Positions 7,249 to 15,833 are shown, counted from the first letter of the stretch. The stretch: 33,879 nt of DNA from Halomonas sp. (GCA_020201075.1 JAIVHL010000138.1:1-33879); one strand, 5' to 3'. A program made the numbers and translations. The notes: generated by a model not told the origin, from the letters alone.

Positions 7249-7776
7249 ATGATCCACCGCAACCTGACCCCGCGTCCCAGTCGGCTGGACAAGGCCAGCT
7301 TCATCGCCGGGTTCGGCGACATCTACGAGCACTCTCCCTGGGTGGCTGAACTGGCCTGGGACTGCGGGCTGGACGAGCGCCACGACACGCCCGAGCACCT
7401 GGCAGAGGTCATGGGACGAATGCTCACCGAGGCCGATGCGGAGAGCCAACTCGCCGTGATCCGCGCCCACCCGGATCTCGCCGGCAAGGCGGCAGTTGCC
7501 GACGAACTGACCGACGACTCCACCCGCGAACAGGTGGGGGCAGGCCTGGACCAGTGCTCTGCTGAGGAGATGGCCCGCTTCGAGCGCCTCAACGCGGCCT
7601 ACAGGGCGAAGTTCGGCTTTCCCTTCGTGATGGCCGTCAAGGGCAGCGACCGCCTTGCCATCCTCGACGCCTTCGAGGCACGTCTGCCCAACGACCCGGA
7701 CAAGGAGCGCCACACCGCCGTCGAGCAGATCAACCGCATCGCGCTGTTTCGCCTGCAGTCACGCGCGGAGGGCTGA
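7249..7776 (+). CDS. uraD: OHCU decarboxylase
   Basis: Decarboxylates 2-oxo-4-hydroxy-4-carboxy-5-ureidoimidazoline to (S)-allantoin, the third step from urate and stereospecific. From ATG 7249 the protein has 175 aa. Family motifs are FIAGFGDIYEHSPWVAE near the start, the active-site segment IRAHPDLAGKAA, the NAAYRAKFGFPFVMAVKG block and the EINRIALFR-like end (VEQINRIALFRLQ). I prefer 7249 over 7228 because AAGAGA lies at the right distance from it, and the extra MRTKRPT adds nothing family-like. It is divergent from uraH. Confidence 0.95.
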   Translation: MIHRNLTPRPSRLDKASFIAGFGDIYEHSPWVAELAWDCGLDERHDTPEHLAEVMGRMLTEADAESQLAVIRAHPDLAGKAAVADELTDDSTREQVGAGLDQCSAEEMARFERLNAAYRAKFGFPFVMAVKGSDRLAILDAFEARLPNDPDKERHTAVEQINRIALFRLQSRAEG

Positions 7777-7897
7777 TCACCACGTTATTCCAAGGTGACG
7801 CCGCCCATTAACTTCCCCCGAGGCGAACGGCGGCACGGTCATTTGCTCGACCCGACTCTCGGCTAAACTTTATCTGTGTCTCTGCGGGAGTTCCGCT

Positions 7898-8521
7898 ATG
7901 TACCAAGATCGACTCGATGCGGCCAGGCGCCTGGCCAAGGCCCTGGATCATCTGAAGGGGAAGAGGCCTTTGGTGCTGGCCATCCCCCGTGGTGGCGTGC
8001 CCATGGGACGGGCGATCGCCGACGCCTTGGAAGGAGAGCTTGACGTGGTGCTGATACGCAAGATCGGTGCTCCTGGCAACCCCGAGTACGCCATCGGCGC
8101 AGTGAGCGAGGACGGCAGCGTGCACCTGGAAGAGGAGGCCCAAGAATGCCGTCAGGAGTGGCTGGCCCAAGAGATCGCTCGGCAACGCGAGCTGATCGAT
8201 GAGCGCCGGCGCCGCTACACACCGGTGCGCTCGCCCATCGATCCAACCGGGCGGGTGGTGGTAGTGGTGGACGACGGCAGCGCCACCGGGGCCACCATGG
8301 CCGCAGCGCTCGCCACACTGCGCCAGCGCGATCCGGCCCGTCTCATCGCTGCCATCGGGGTAGCGCCGCCAGATACCCTGGCTCGGTTCGAGGCCCTGGC
8401 CGACGAGGTGGTCTGCCCACAGGCTCCTTCCCGCTTCGCTGCCGTGGGCCAGTTCTTTATCGACTTTGGTCAGGTGGAGGATGATGAGGTGGTCCGTCTG
8501 CTTGGTGAAGATGCCCCTTGA
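7898..8521 (+). CDS. Phosphoribosyltransferase family protein
   Basis: A 207-aa type I phosphoribosyltransferase-fold protein. The PRPP-binding signature is VVVVDDGSATGATM (about 121-134), and the N-terminal LVLAIPRGGVPMGRAIA segment (25-41) with RKIGAPGNPEYAIGAVSEDG (54-73) is typical of the uncharacterised group often seen in stress or dienelactone-hydrolase contexts. The base or other acceptor is unknown. It could act in purine salvage, which would fit the neighbouring catabolic genes, but the subfamily is not the standard hpt, apt or gpt type. GGGAG precedes the ATG by eight bases. A strong hairpin terminator follows. It is convergent with the phasin gene. Confidence 0.88.
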   Translation: MYQDRLDAARRLAKALDHLKGKRPLVLAIPRGGVPMGRAIADALEGELDVVLIRKIGAPGNPEYAIGAVSEDGSVHLEEEAQECRQEWLAQEIARQRELIDERRRRYTPVRSPIDPTGRVVVVVDDGSATGATMAAALATLRQRDPARLIAAIGVAPPDTLARFEALADEVVCPQAPSRFAAVGQFFIDFGQVEDDEVVRLLGEDAP

Positions 8522-8553
8522 TCAAGGCAGACCCGCTGGTCGCAGAATACAGA

Positions 8554-8583
8554 AAGGGCCGCCCCCTGTGAGGAGCGGCCCTT
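8554..8583. terminator. Bidirectional terminator between PRTase and phasin
   Basis: AAGGGCCGC and GCGGCCCTT form a perfect 9-bp stem around a 12-base loop. It lies 33 bases after the phosphoribosyltransferase stop and before the convergent phasin stop. The flanking A and T bases are short, so termination strength is uncertain, but the position is right for both genes. Confidence 0.75.
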
Positions 8584-8634
8584 GTGATTCAGCGACCGTC
8601 GACATTCCGGCGAAACTCGCTGCTTCTCAGCCGA

Positions 8635-8991
8635 TTACTTGGCGGCTTCGGTCACGGACTTCATGCTTTCTTCCACCAGCTTCTGACTCTTTTGCAGGTA
8701 ATCCTGACTCAGCTCGGAGAGCTTCTCGGCATCGGCCTTGAGATGGTCTCCCAGATCCTGGGCCACCTTCTGCTGGTCCTCCATGACCTTCTTGAGCCCC
8801 TCGGCATCACGTACATCGATCCAGGCGCGGGCCTGAGCCAGGCCAAAGTCGGCATAGCGGCGCGTCGCCTCAAGCTGGGCGGCCATCAGCTTCTCATAGT
8901 ACTCCAGGGTCAGAGAGCCGTAGGCGCGGGCCGGCTCGGCTAATAGGCCCTCGAATGTATCGGTGGCTTTCTTGGTGGTTGCCTTGGTCAT
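8635..8991 (-). CDS. phaP: Phasin family protein (PHA granule-associated)
   Basis: A small amphipathic helical protein (118 aa from ATG 8991) expected to coat polyhydroxyalkanoate granules. It opens MTKATTKKATDTFEGLLAEPARAY and continues as long charged helices (LEYYEKLMAAQLEATRRYADFGLAQARAWIDVRDAEGLKKVMEDQ) ending in a KSQKLVEESMKSVTEAAK tail; there are no Cys residues or membrane segments. GGAGGT precedes the ATG at good spacing. The ORF-track extension to 9105 runs through the promoter palindromes and is rejected. Two PhaR-like palindromes lie 60-100 bases upstream. The symbol is used loosely for a phasin; the exact paralogue is not determined. Confidence 0.88.
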   Translation of the reverse strand: MTKATTKKATDTFEGLLAEPARAYGSLTLEYYEKLMAAQLEATRRYADFGLAQARAWIDVRDAEGLKKVMEDQQKVAQDLGDHLKADAEKLSELSQDYLQKSQKLVEESMKSVTEAAK

Positions 8992-9049
8992 GGAACACCT
9001 CCGTCTCACTTGGGGAAACAAGCTTGGGCAGACAGAGCATTTTGCCCTG

Positions 9050-9091
9050 TGTTGCATTGCAACATAGCAGGCAGTTTTGTGCGGCGCAACA
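9050..9091. promoter_or_regulatory. Twin PhaR-like palindromes upstream of phasin
   Basis: TGTTGCATTGCAACA (9050-9064) is a 7-bp-arm palindrome. TTGTGCGGCGCAACA (9077-9091) is a second, imperfect copy 27 bases further on; both end GCAACATA. PhaR repressors of phasin genes are known to bind TGC/GCA-type palindromes near phaP promoters, so these are good candidates for a PhaR operator. The regulator gene itself is not in this window. Confidence 0.5.
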
Positions 9092-9188
9092 TAACGCCGG
9101 GCCATTTTTTTAATACCCCGGCCTCATCACTGAACGATGGCGTCCGGTGATTACCGAGCGTCATCTCGACAGCGGAAGTCGTGGCCCA

Positions 9189-9896
9189 TCAGCGGTAGGC
9201 GCCCTCGATATCGGTAATGCGCATCGCTCGGCGACCTAGGCCGTCGTGCAGGTCGAGCATACGCTCCAACCACCCATAAACGGGGTCGGCATTGGAGACC
9301 AGGTCGGCGCTCGATACGCAGCGTGCCCACATGAAGCAGCCGAACACCAGATAGTCCCCCGCTGCCGGCGCCTCGCCGTCGATGAAGTCGGCTTCTTTGA
9401 AGCGCCCGCGCAGCGGCTCCAGTGCCGCATCCAACTGGGAGAGACCCTTGGCCGGCGAGTGGAACTCCTCCAGTTTCCGGCCCAGCCGCTGCTCTCGGGT
9501 CTCGCGAAAATAGTCGCGATCATCGGGATGAATGGCATTAAGCAAATCCATGATAATGGTGCGTAGCATCGCCGGCTGCAGCGAACGCTCGGCATAGTGC
9601 TTGAGGAAGCGGGCCCGCTCCTCGGCCAGGGGGTCGCCTAGCAGAGGCGCCTCGGGGTAGACACGATCCAGGTAGCGCAGGATCTCGTAGCTGTCGGTGA
9701 TGACCGCATCGCCATCGACCAGCACGGGCACCTTGTCATGGTCGGCGAAGGCCAGCGCCGCCTTGTCATTGAAGCGCCAGGGACGGGTCTCTACCTCAAG
9801 CCCTTTGTGGGCCAGAGCGTAGCGAACGCGCCAGCAGTAGGGCGAGAAACGCAGCCCCTCGTCGATACCGCAGAGATCATAGAGCACCCGTGTCAT
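9189..9896 (-). CDS. Glutathione S-transferase family protein
   Basis: A 235-aa cytosolic GST-like protein. The N-terminal thioredoxin-fold domain (1-80) carries FSPYCWRVRYALAHKGLE, with a SPYCWR start in place of a Tyr/Ser-type active site and a VPVLVDGDAVITDSYEILRYLDR segment that binds glutathione. The helical C-terminal domain follows (about 95-230). The pattern is close to the LigE/LigF-type and related bacterial GSTs, but the substrate cannot be inferred. GGGAG precedes the ATG. It is divergent from the permease gene and shares with it a ~360-nt gap containing a FadR-type operator, though the operator is closer to the permease. Confidence 0.85.
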   Translation of the reverse strand: MTRVLYDLCGIDEGLRFSPYCWRVRYALAHKGLEVETRPWRFNDKAALAFADHDKVPVLVDGDAVITDSYEILRYLDRVYPEAPLLGDPLAEERARFLKHYAERSLQPAMLRTIIMDLLNAIHPDDRDYFRETREQRLGRKLEEFHSPAKGLSQLDAALEPLRGRFKEADFIDGEAPAAGDYLVFGCFMWARCVSSADLVSNADPVYGWLERMLDLHDGLGRRAMRITDIEGAYR

Positions 9897-10255
9897 GACA
9901 TTCTCCCGTTTCAGTCGGCATAAGCAGAACAGTCTGCCAGCCTTTAGCTTGCCCTGTCATGCCGGTTGTCGGAACAGACCAAGGCGTCGTCGCTTTGTCT
10001 TTTAGTCTATAGCCGGAAAGCACCGTTTCTTTCCCGAACCGGGGCACGACAAAACAACCTATTGTTGAAAAAGACATTTTTTTAACACGGGCAGTTTGGA
10101 ACCCATCAGGGAATTGGTAATACCAATTCACCAAGGCTGGCGAATCAACGCTTCCAGGGCGTATCTTTCGCGCATCCGCTGCGCCCTCGGCAGGCGGAGT
10201 CGTGCCACCTTATTGCAGACAACACCACCACAACAGTCGATGGGAAACCTGCCTC
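9897..10255. other. Intergenic region between GST and permease genes
   Basis: A 359-nt divergent gap. I see no credible gene in it; the short ORFs listed across it are chance. It contains an AT-rich stretch around 10060-10085 and the palindromic operator at 10111-10129, so it most likely carries the permease promoter. Confidence 0.6.
10111..10129. promoter_or_regulatory. FadR/LldR/GlcC-type operator upstream of the permease
   Basis: GAATTGGTAATACCAATTC is a perfect 9-bp-arm palindrome around one central base. AATTGGTNNNACCAATT is the well-known recognition pattern of PdhR/LldR-type FCD regulators. It lies about 127 bases before the permease ATG. The FadR-type protein at 16583-17314 is the only candidate of this family nearby on the glycolate side. 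Confidence 0.8.
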
Positions 10256-11956
10256 ATGAATAACACCCTACTTGCACTGCTGGCCTTCACGCCTCTGGTG
10301 CTGGCCGGTGTACTGCTGATCGGCCTGCGCATGCCGGCCAGGACCGCCATGCCGGTGGTTTACGTGGTCACCGCACTCATCGCCCTGTTCGCCTGGGACA
10401 TGAGCTTCAACCGGGTACTGGCGTCAACCCTTCAGGGGCTGATTCTCACCATAGCGATCCTGTGGATCATCTTCGGTGCCATCCTGCTGCTCAACACCCT
10501 GAAGCACTCTGGCGGCATCACCGCGATCCGCAACGGCTTCTCCGGCATCAGTCCGGACCGCCGCGTCCAGGCGATCATCGTCGCCTGGCTGTTCGGCTGC
10601 TTCATCGAAGGCGCTTCCGGTTTCGGCACCCCCGCCGCCGTAGCCGCCCCGCTGATGGTAGCGCTCGGCTTCCCGGCGCTGGCCGCCGTGGTCGTGGGTA
10701 TGATGATCCAGTCGACCCCGGTCTCCTTCGGCGCCGTGGGCACCCCCATCGTGGTGGGCGTCACCGGCGGTCTGGACCGCATCGGCATCACCGAAGCGCT
10801 GGAGACAGGCGGCTATACCTGGATGGAATATTTCCGCCTGATCGCCGCCGAGGTGGCCGTGATCCACGGTATCGTTGGCGTTCTGATGCCGCTGATCATG
10901 GTAATCATCATGGTCAGGTTCTTTGGCGCGAATAAGTCCTGGAAGGAAGGCCTCTCCATCGCCCCCTTTGCGATCTTCGCCGGCGTGGCCTTCGTGGTCC
11001 CCTACATGCTGGCAGGTGTTCTGCTCGGCCCGGAATTCCCGTCGATGATCGGTGCCATGGTGGGTCTGGCTATCGTTGTGCCGGCGGCACGCAAGGGCTT
11101 CCTGATTCCCAAGGACGTCTGGGAATTCCCGGACAAGACGTCCTGGCCCGACGAGTGGATCGGCAAGCTGGAAATCAAGCTGGATGATATTGCCGGCAAG
11201 GCGCCCATCTCCACCCTCATGGGCTGGGTTCCCTACGTGCTGCTGGCCGTGATTCTGGTGGCCTCTCGCACCGTCGAGCCGTTCAAGAATGCGCTCACCT
11301 CGATTTCCATCGGCTGGAGCAACATCCTGGGTGAAGCCGGGGTCTCCGGTGCCATCCAGCCGCTCTATCTGCCGGGGGGTATCCTGCTGATGGTGGTGCT
11401 GCTCACCGCCCTGCTTCACCGCATGCGCCTGGGTGAGTTGGGGGCCGCCTTCAGCGAATCCTCCAAGACCATTCTCGGCGCCGGCTTCGTGCTTATCTTT
11501 ACCATCCCGATGGTGCGGATCCTGATCAACTCCGGCGTCAACGGGGCGGACCTGGTTTCCATGCCGGTGTCCATGGCGCAGTTTGTGGCTGACAGCGTGG
11601 GCGGCGTCTATCCGTTCTTCGCTCCCGCCGTGGGTGCCCTGGGGGCCTTTATCGCCGGCTCCAACACCGTGTCCAACCTGATGCTGTCCGACTTCCAGTT
11701 CAACGTGGCGCAGCAGTTGGGGGTCTCCACCGCCATGATGGTGTCACTGCAGGCCGTAGGTGCTGCAGCGGGTAACATGATCGCCATCCACAACGTGGTC
11801 GCAGCGTCGGCGACCGTAGGCCTGCTTGGCCGCGAGGGCATCACCATCCGCAAGACCATCCTGCCGACCATCTATTACCTGGTGTTCTCCGGCATCCTCG
11901 CGCTGTTGGCCTTCTATGTGATGGGCATCTCCGATCCGCTGCTGCGGACAGGATAA
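10256..11956 (+). CDS. lctP: L-lactate/glycolate permease (LctP family)
   Basis: A proton-linked inner-membrane importer of short 2-hydroxy acids. From ATG 10256 it has 566 aa with about 12-14 hydrophobic segments, beginning [20 protein letters not shown]. Family marks are [26 protein letters not shown] (around 115-140), [15 protein letters not shown], and the C-terminal [20 protein letters not shown] block. E. coli has two such proteins, LldP for lactate and GlcA for glycolate; being directly upstream of glcDEF, this one may be the GlcA-like glycolate carrier. The ORF-track start at 10202 is a GTG with a non-membrane extension, so I prefer 10256. A hairpin terminator follows the stop. Confidence 0.92.
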   Translation: MNNTLLALLAFTPLVLAGVLLIGLRMPARTAMPVVYVVTALIALFAWDMSFNRVLASTLQGLILTIAILWIIFGAILLLNTLKHSGGITAIRNGFSGISPDRRVQAIIVAWLFGCFIEGASGFGTPAAVAAPLMVALGFPALAAVVVGMMIQSTPVSFGAVGTPIVVGVTGGLDRIGITEALETGGYTWMEYFRLIAAEVAVIHGIVGVLMPLIMVIIMVRFFGANKSWKEGLSIAPFAIFAGVAFVVPYMLAGVLLGPEFPSMIGAMVGLAIVVPAARKGFLIPKDVWEFPDKTSWPDEWIGKLEIKLDDIAGKAPISTLMGWVPYVLLAVILVASRTVEPFKNALTSISIGWSNILGEAGVSGAIQPLYLPGGILLMVVLLTALLHRMRLGELGAAFSESSKTILGAGFVLIFTIPMVRILINSGVNGADLVSMPVSMAQFVADSVGGVYPFFAPAVGALGAFIAGSNTVSNLMLSDFQFNVAQQLGVSTAMMVSLQAVGAAAGNMIAIHNVVAASATVGLLGREGITIRKTILPTIYYLVFSGILALLAFYVMGISDPLLRTG

Positions 11957-11978
11957 GGGTACGAGCATGACGCACTTT

Positions 11979-12005
11979 GGGCCTCGCCGACTCTCGGCGG
12001 GGCCC
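11979..12005 (+). terminator. Terminator after the permease gene
   Basis: GGGCCTCGCCGA and TCGGCGGGGCCC form a 12-bp stem (one G-U pair) around CTC, followed by GCTCGTTTTG. It lies about 22 bases after the permease stop and would separate the permease transcript from glcD. Confidence 0.75.
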
Positions 12006-12043
12006 GCTCGTTTTGTCGTCCGAGCACACCGGCGACCCTAGTG

Positions 12044-12083
12044 ATGAAATAAATTTCCATATATTTATGGAAATTTATTTCAT
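12044..12083. promoter_or_regulatory. Perfect 17-bp inverted repeat in front of glcD
   Basis: ATGAAATAAATTTCCAT and its exact reverse complement ATGGAAATTTATTTCAT flank a 6-base ATATTT spacer, making a 40-bp palindrome that ends 49 bases before the glcD ATG. Each arm is itself a near-palindrome of the TGAAA-N5-TTTCCA form, similar to sites reported for IclR-family regulators. It is most likely a double operator controlling glcDEFG; the cognate regulator is not evident here. Confidence 0.65.
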
Positions 12084-12131
12084 AAGATTGGTCCTAAACT
12101 GAAGAGATGTCTTTCTCGCTCAGGAGTCACC

Positions 12132-13434
12132 ATGAATACCCACTTCGACCCAAGGCTCGATGGCGGTCATCCCGGACGCGACCAGTCCGAGGTGCTGGCC
12201 GACCTCAAGCTGGCCCTGCCCGGGATGACCCTGCTGCACCGTGAGGAGGATCTGCGCCCCTTCGAGTGCGACGGCCTCTCCGCCTACCGCGCCCTGCCCA
12301 TGCTGGTCGCCCTCCCCGAGACCCTCGAACAGGTCGAGACCCTACTCAAGCGCTGTTGCGCCCTGGGCGTGCCGGTGGTGACCCGCGGCGCCGGCACCGG
12401 CCTCTCCGGCGGCGCCATGCCACTGGAGCACGGTGTGCTGCTGGTGCTGTCACGCTTCAATCGCATCCTCGAGATCGACCCCGATAGGCGCACGGCCCGT
12501 GTCCAGCCCGGGGTGCGCAACCTGGCTATCTCCGAGGCGGCGGCTCCCCATGGCCTCTACTATGCCCCGGACCCCTCGTCACAGATTGCCTGCTCCATCG
12601 GCGGCAACGTGGCCGAGAACGCCGGCGGCGTGCACTGTCTGAAGTACGGCCTCACCGTCCATAACGTTATCAAGGTCGAGGTGCTGACCATCGAAGGCGA
12701 GCACATGACCCTCGGCTCGGACGCCATGGATGCGCCCGGTTTCGATCTATTGGCGCTGTTCACCGGCTCCGAGGGCATGCTCGGGGTGGTCACCGAGATC
12801 ACCGTCAAACTGCTGCCCAAGCCGGAGAGCGCCAAGGTGCTGATGGCCAGCTTTGACGACATCGAAAAAGCCGGCAACGCCGTGGGCGCCATCATCGCCG
12901 CGGGCATCATCCCCGGCGGCCTGGAGATGATGGATAACCTGGCAATCCGTGCCGCCGAGGACTTCATCGGCGCCGGCTACCCGGTGGAAGCCGAGGCCAT
13001 CCTGCTCTGCGAACTGGATGGCGTCGAGGCAGACGTGGATGACGACTGCGCCACGGTTCGCCGCGTCCTGGAAGAAGCCGGCGCCACCGGCATCCAGCTG
13101 GCACGCGACGAGGCCGAGCGTGCGCTCTTCTGGGCCGGGCGCAAGAACGCCTTCCCGGCGGTGGGCCGCATGTCGCCGGACTACTACTGCATGGACGGCA
13201 CCATTCCCCGCCGCGAGCTCGCTCGGGTGCTCAAGGGCATCAACGACTTCGGCGAGGAGTACGGCCTGCGCGTGGCCAATGTCTTCGGCCAAGCGCGCCT
13301 TCGACCCCGACGCGCTGCTCAACCCGGGCAAGAATATCCCCACCCCGGCCCGCTGCTCCGAGTTCCGCCTGACCAAGAGCGCCGGCGACGCGCCCGCCCA
13401 GACCCAGGCCCAGATCCAAAAGAGCCACGGCTGA
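12132..13434 (+). pseudogene. glcD: Glycolate oxidase subunit GlcD, internal deletion and frameshift
   Basis: The FAD-binding catalytic subunit of glycolate oxidase, which makes glyoxylate from glycolate. Residues 1-385 match GlcD well: GAGTGLSGGAMPLEHGVLL FAD motif, IGGNVAENAGGVHCLKYGLT, GSEGMLGVVTEITVKLLPKPE, FWAGRKNAFPAVGRMSPDYYCMDGTIPRR. At VANVF (13286) the frame is lost. The true C-terminus resumes one frame over as KRAFDPDALLNPGKNIPTPARC and ends at 13434. About 70 residues are missing, including the conserved HAGDGNxHP and GEHGVG segments needed for activity; GlcD is normally about 499 aa. The ORF-track product ends in arginine/proline-rich nonsense at 13454. AGGAG precedes the ATG. 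Either the gene is dead or the assembly lost ~208 bases; glcE and glcF look intact. Confidence 0.85.
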
Positions 13435-13447
13435 GAGACAGGACAAT

Positions 13448-14563
13448 ATGGTGACCACTCACGACATCCCCCATCGCGACATTCCCGGCCATGACGCCAG
13501 CGAAGCGCTGGCAGACCGCGTCCGCCGCGCCGAGGCCGAGGGCACGCCCCTGCGCATTGTCGGCGGCGACACCAAGGCGTTTTATGGTCGCCAGGTCGTA
13601 GGCGAGACACTCTCGACCCGCGAGCACTGCGGCATCACCGAGTACGACCCGGTAGAGCTGATCGTCTCGGTACGCACCGGCACCCCGCTGAGTGAGCTGG
13701 AGTCCGCCCTGGCCGCTAATGGTCAGATGCTGCCCTGCGAGCCGCCCCACTTCGGCGAGAACGCCACGGTCGGCGGCATGATTGCCACCGGCCTCTCCGG
13801 GCCACGACGCCCCTGGGCCGGCAGCGTGCGTGACTTCGTGCTGGGCACGCGGCTCATTACCCGCCAGGGCAGCGAGCAGCGCTTCGGTGGCCAGGTAATG
13901 AAGAACGTGGCTGGCTATGACCTTTCGCGCCTGATGGTGGGGGCCCAGGGTACCCTGGGGCTGCTCACCGAGGTTTCCATGAAGGTGCTGCCGCTACCCG
14001 GCGCCAGCCGCAGCCTGCACCTGGACATGCCGCTGGCCGAAGCCCTGGAGAAACTCTCCGAGTGGGGCCGCCAACCGATGCCCATTACCGCCGCCGCCTG
14101 GCTGGAGGGCGCCCTTCACCTGCGCCTGGAGGGCGGGCCAAGCTCGGTGGCTGCCACCGCAAAGCGGCTCGGCGGCGACGAGCTCAAGGACGATTTCTGG
14201 GAGTCCCTCCGCGAACAGCGACTGGCGTTCTTCAGCGCCGAGGACTCGCGGCCATTGTGGCGTTTATCGCTGCCCAACCACACGCCGGCGCTCGAGCTGC
14301 CCGACGTCGACGAGACCGACGTGCTCTACGACTGGGCCGGCGCCCAGCGCTGGGTGCGCTGCAGACTGGATGCCAGTGCCCTGCGCGAGATTGTCGCCCG
14401 CGCCGGCGGCCACGCGACCTGCGTCCGCGGCGCCGGCGGGCAGCCGGTGGAGGAGCCCTTTACACCCCTAGCCCCGGTGGTCGAGAAATACCACCGCAAC
14501 CTCAAGGCCGAGCTTGACCCCCAGGGGATCTTCAACCCGGGCCGGCTCTACGCGGCATTCTGA
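13448..14563 (+). CDS. glcE: Glycolate oxidase subunit GlcE
   Basis: The second FAD-binding subunit of the GlcDEF glycolate oxidase. The 371 aa (E. coli GlcE about 350) contain an N-terminal FAD_binding_4 domain with TPLRIVGGDTKAFYG, LIVSVRTGTPLSELESALAANGQMLPCEPPHFG, the TVGGMIATGLSGPRRPWAGSVRDFVLG block and VMKNVAGYDLSRLMVGAQGTLGLLTEVSMKVLP. It ends with HRNLKAELDPQGIFNPGRLY, the usual family tail. It starts 13 bases after the resumed glcD stop, with AGGA in front of the ATG, so it belongs to the glcDEF operon. It is intact; if glcD is truly broken its product would lack its partner. Confidence 0.95.
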   Translation: MVTTHDIPHRDIPGHDASEALADRVRRAEAEGTPLRIVGGDTKAFYGRQVVGETLSTREHCGITEYDPVELIVSVRTGTPLSELESALAANGQMLPCEPPHFGENATVGGMIATGLSGPRRPWAGSVRDFVLGTRLITRQGSEQRFGGQVMKNVAGYDLSRLMVGAQGTLGLLTEVSMKVLPLPGASRSLHLDMPLAEALEKLSEWGRQPMPITAAAWLEGALHLRLEGGPSSVAATAKRLGGDELKDDFWESLREQRLAFFSAEDSRPLWRLSLPNHTPALELPDVDETDVLYDWAGAQRWVRCRLDASALREIVARAGGHATCVRGAGGQPVEEPFTPLAPVVEKYHRNLKAELDPQGIFNPGRLYAAF

Positions 14564-14582
14564 GACGGAGGGAAACGCCGAG

Positions 14583-15827
14583 ATGCAAACGCACTTTACC
14601 GAGGAAGACCTCAAGAAGCCGCATATCCGCGAGGCCGATCGAGTGCTGCGCAGCTGCGTACACTGTGGCTTCTGCAACGCCACCTGTCCCACCTATCAGC
14701 TGCTGGGTGACGAGCGCGACGGCCCCCGTGGACGTATCTACCTGATGAAGGAGATGCTCGAGGCACCTGAGGGCAGCGACAAGGTCACCGAGGAGACCCG
14801 ACTCCACCTGGACCGCTGTTTGACCTGTCGCAACTGCGAGACCACCTGCCCCTCCGGCGTGGAGTACCACAAGCTGCTCGACATCGGCCGCGCCGAGATC
14901 GAGCGTCGAGTACCGCGCAAGCCCGCCGAACGCGCCCAGCGCTATGGCCTGCGCAAGATGTTGGTAGAACCCAAGCGCTTCCAGGCGCTGCTCAGGCTCG
15001 GCCAGACCTTCCGGCCGCTGGTACCCGGCGCCCTCCGGGACAAGCTCCCCCCGACCCCTATCGATGCCGGCAAGCGCCCGGACGGCAGCCGCCACGCCCG
15101 GCAGATGCTGATTCTCGAGGGCTGCGTGCAGCCGGGGCTTTCGCCCAACACCAACGCCGCCACCGCCCGGGTGCTGGACCGACTAGGTATCGGCCTGATC
15201 CCGGCGGCGGAGGCTGGCTGCTGCGGCGCCATCGACTTCCACCTGAACGCCCATGACGCTGGCCGCGCCCGGGCGCGAGCCAACATCGACGCCTGGTGGC
15301 CGCATATCGAGAAAGAGGGTGGGTCCGGGGTTGAAGCCATCGTGCAGACTGCCAGCGGCTGCGGCGCCTTCGTGAAGGAGTACGGTGAGATCCTCAAGAA
15401 TGACCCGGCCTACGCCGACAAGGCCGCCAGAGTGGGCGAGCTGGCCAAGGATCTGGTCGAAGTGCTCTGCGACGAGGCCGTCGACGGCCTCGAGGTAACG
15501 CAGGGCCGTCGACTTGCCTTCCATTGCCCCTGCACCCTACAGCACGCCCAGAAGCTCGGCGGCGCCGTGGAAACCGTACTGACCCGGCTCGGTTTCAGCC
15601 TCACGCCGGTGGCCGATGCCCACCTCTGCTGCGGCTCGGCGGGCACCTACGCCATCACCCAGCCCGAGCTAGCCACCCAGCTGCGCAACAACAAGCTCGA
15701 CAATCTCGAGGCCGGCAGCCCCGAAGTGATTGTAACGGCGAATATCGGTTGCCAGACCCATCTGGCCGGCGCCAACCGCACCTCCGTGCGCCACTGGATT
15801 GAAATCGTCGATGAGGCCCTCGCGTAA
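14583..15827 (+). CDS. glcF: Glycolate oxidase iron-sulfur subunit GlcF
   Basis: The Fe-S electron-transfer subunit of glycolate oxidase. From ATG 14583 it has 414 aa (E. coli about 407). Two [4Fe-4S] motifs are clear: CVHCGFCNATCPTYQLLGDERDGPRGRIYLM near the start and CLTCRNCETTCPSGVEYHKLLD. Two CCG-type cysteine-rich motifs follow: ILEGCVQPGLSPNTNAATARVL with GCCGAIDFHLNAHD, and FHCPCTLQHAQKLGG with HLCCGSAGTYAI. I prefer 14583 over 14514 because GGAGG lies upstream and the ORF-track extension overlaps glcE. Expected to pass electrons from GlcDE to the quinone pool. Confidence 0.96.
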   Translation: MQTHFTEEDLKKPHIREADRVLRSCVHCGFCNATCPTYQLLGDERDGPRGRIYLMKEMLEAPEGSDKVTEETRLHLDRCLTCRNCETTCPSGVEYHKLLDIGRAEIERRVPRKPAERAQRYGLRKMLVEPKRFQALLRLGQTFRPLVPGALRDKLPPTPIDAGKRPDGSRHARQMLILEGCVQPGLSPNTNAATARVLDRLGIGLIPAAEAGCCGAIDFHLNAHDAGRARARANIDAWWPHIEKEGGSGVEAIVQTASGCGAFVKEYGEILKNDPAYADKAARVGELAKDLVEVLCDEAVDGLEVTQGRRLAFHCPCTLQHAQKLGGAVETVLTRLGFSLTPVADAHLCCGSAGTYAITQPELATQLRNNKLDNLEAGSPEVIVTANIGCQTHLAGANRTSVRHWIEIVDEALA

Positions 15828-15833
15828 CACCGG

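Noticed and set aside
8992-9105. Upstream extension of the phasin ORF
   Set aside because: It covers the promoter palindromes, lacks a ribosome-binding site and has a non-family sequence; the ATG at 8991 has GGAGGT.
10424-11419. 331-aa minus-strand ORF inside the permease gene
   Set aside because: His/Asp/Gly-rich antisense shadow of a clear membrane protein gene.
14514-14582. Upstream extension of glcF
   Set aside because: It overlaps the glcE end, and the ATG at 14583 has GGAGG at correct spacing and a family-typical start.
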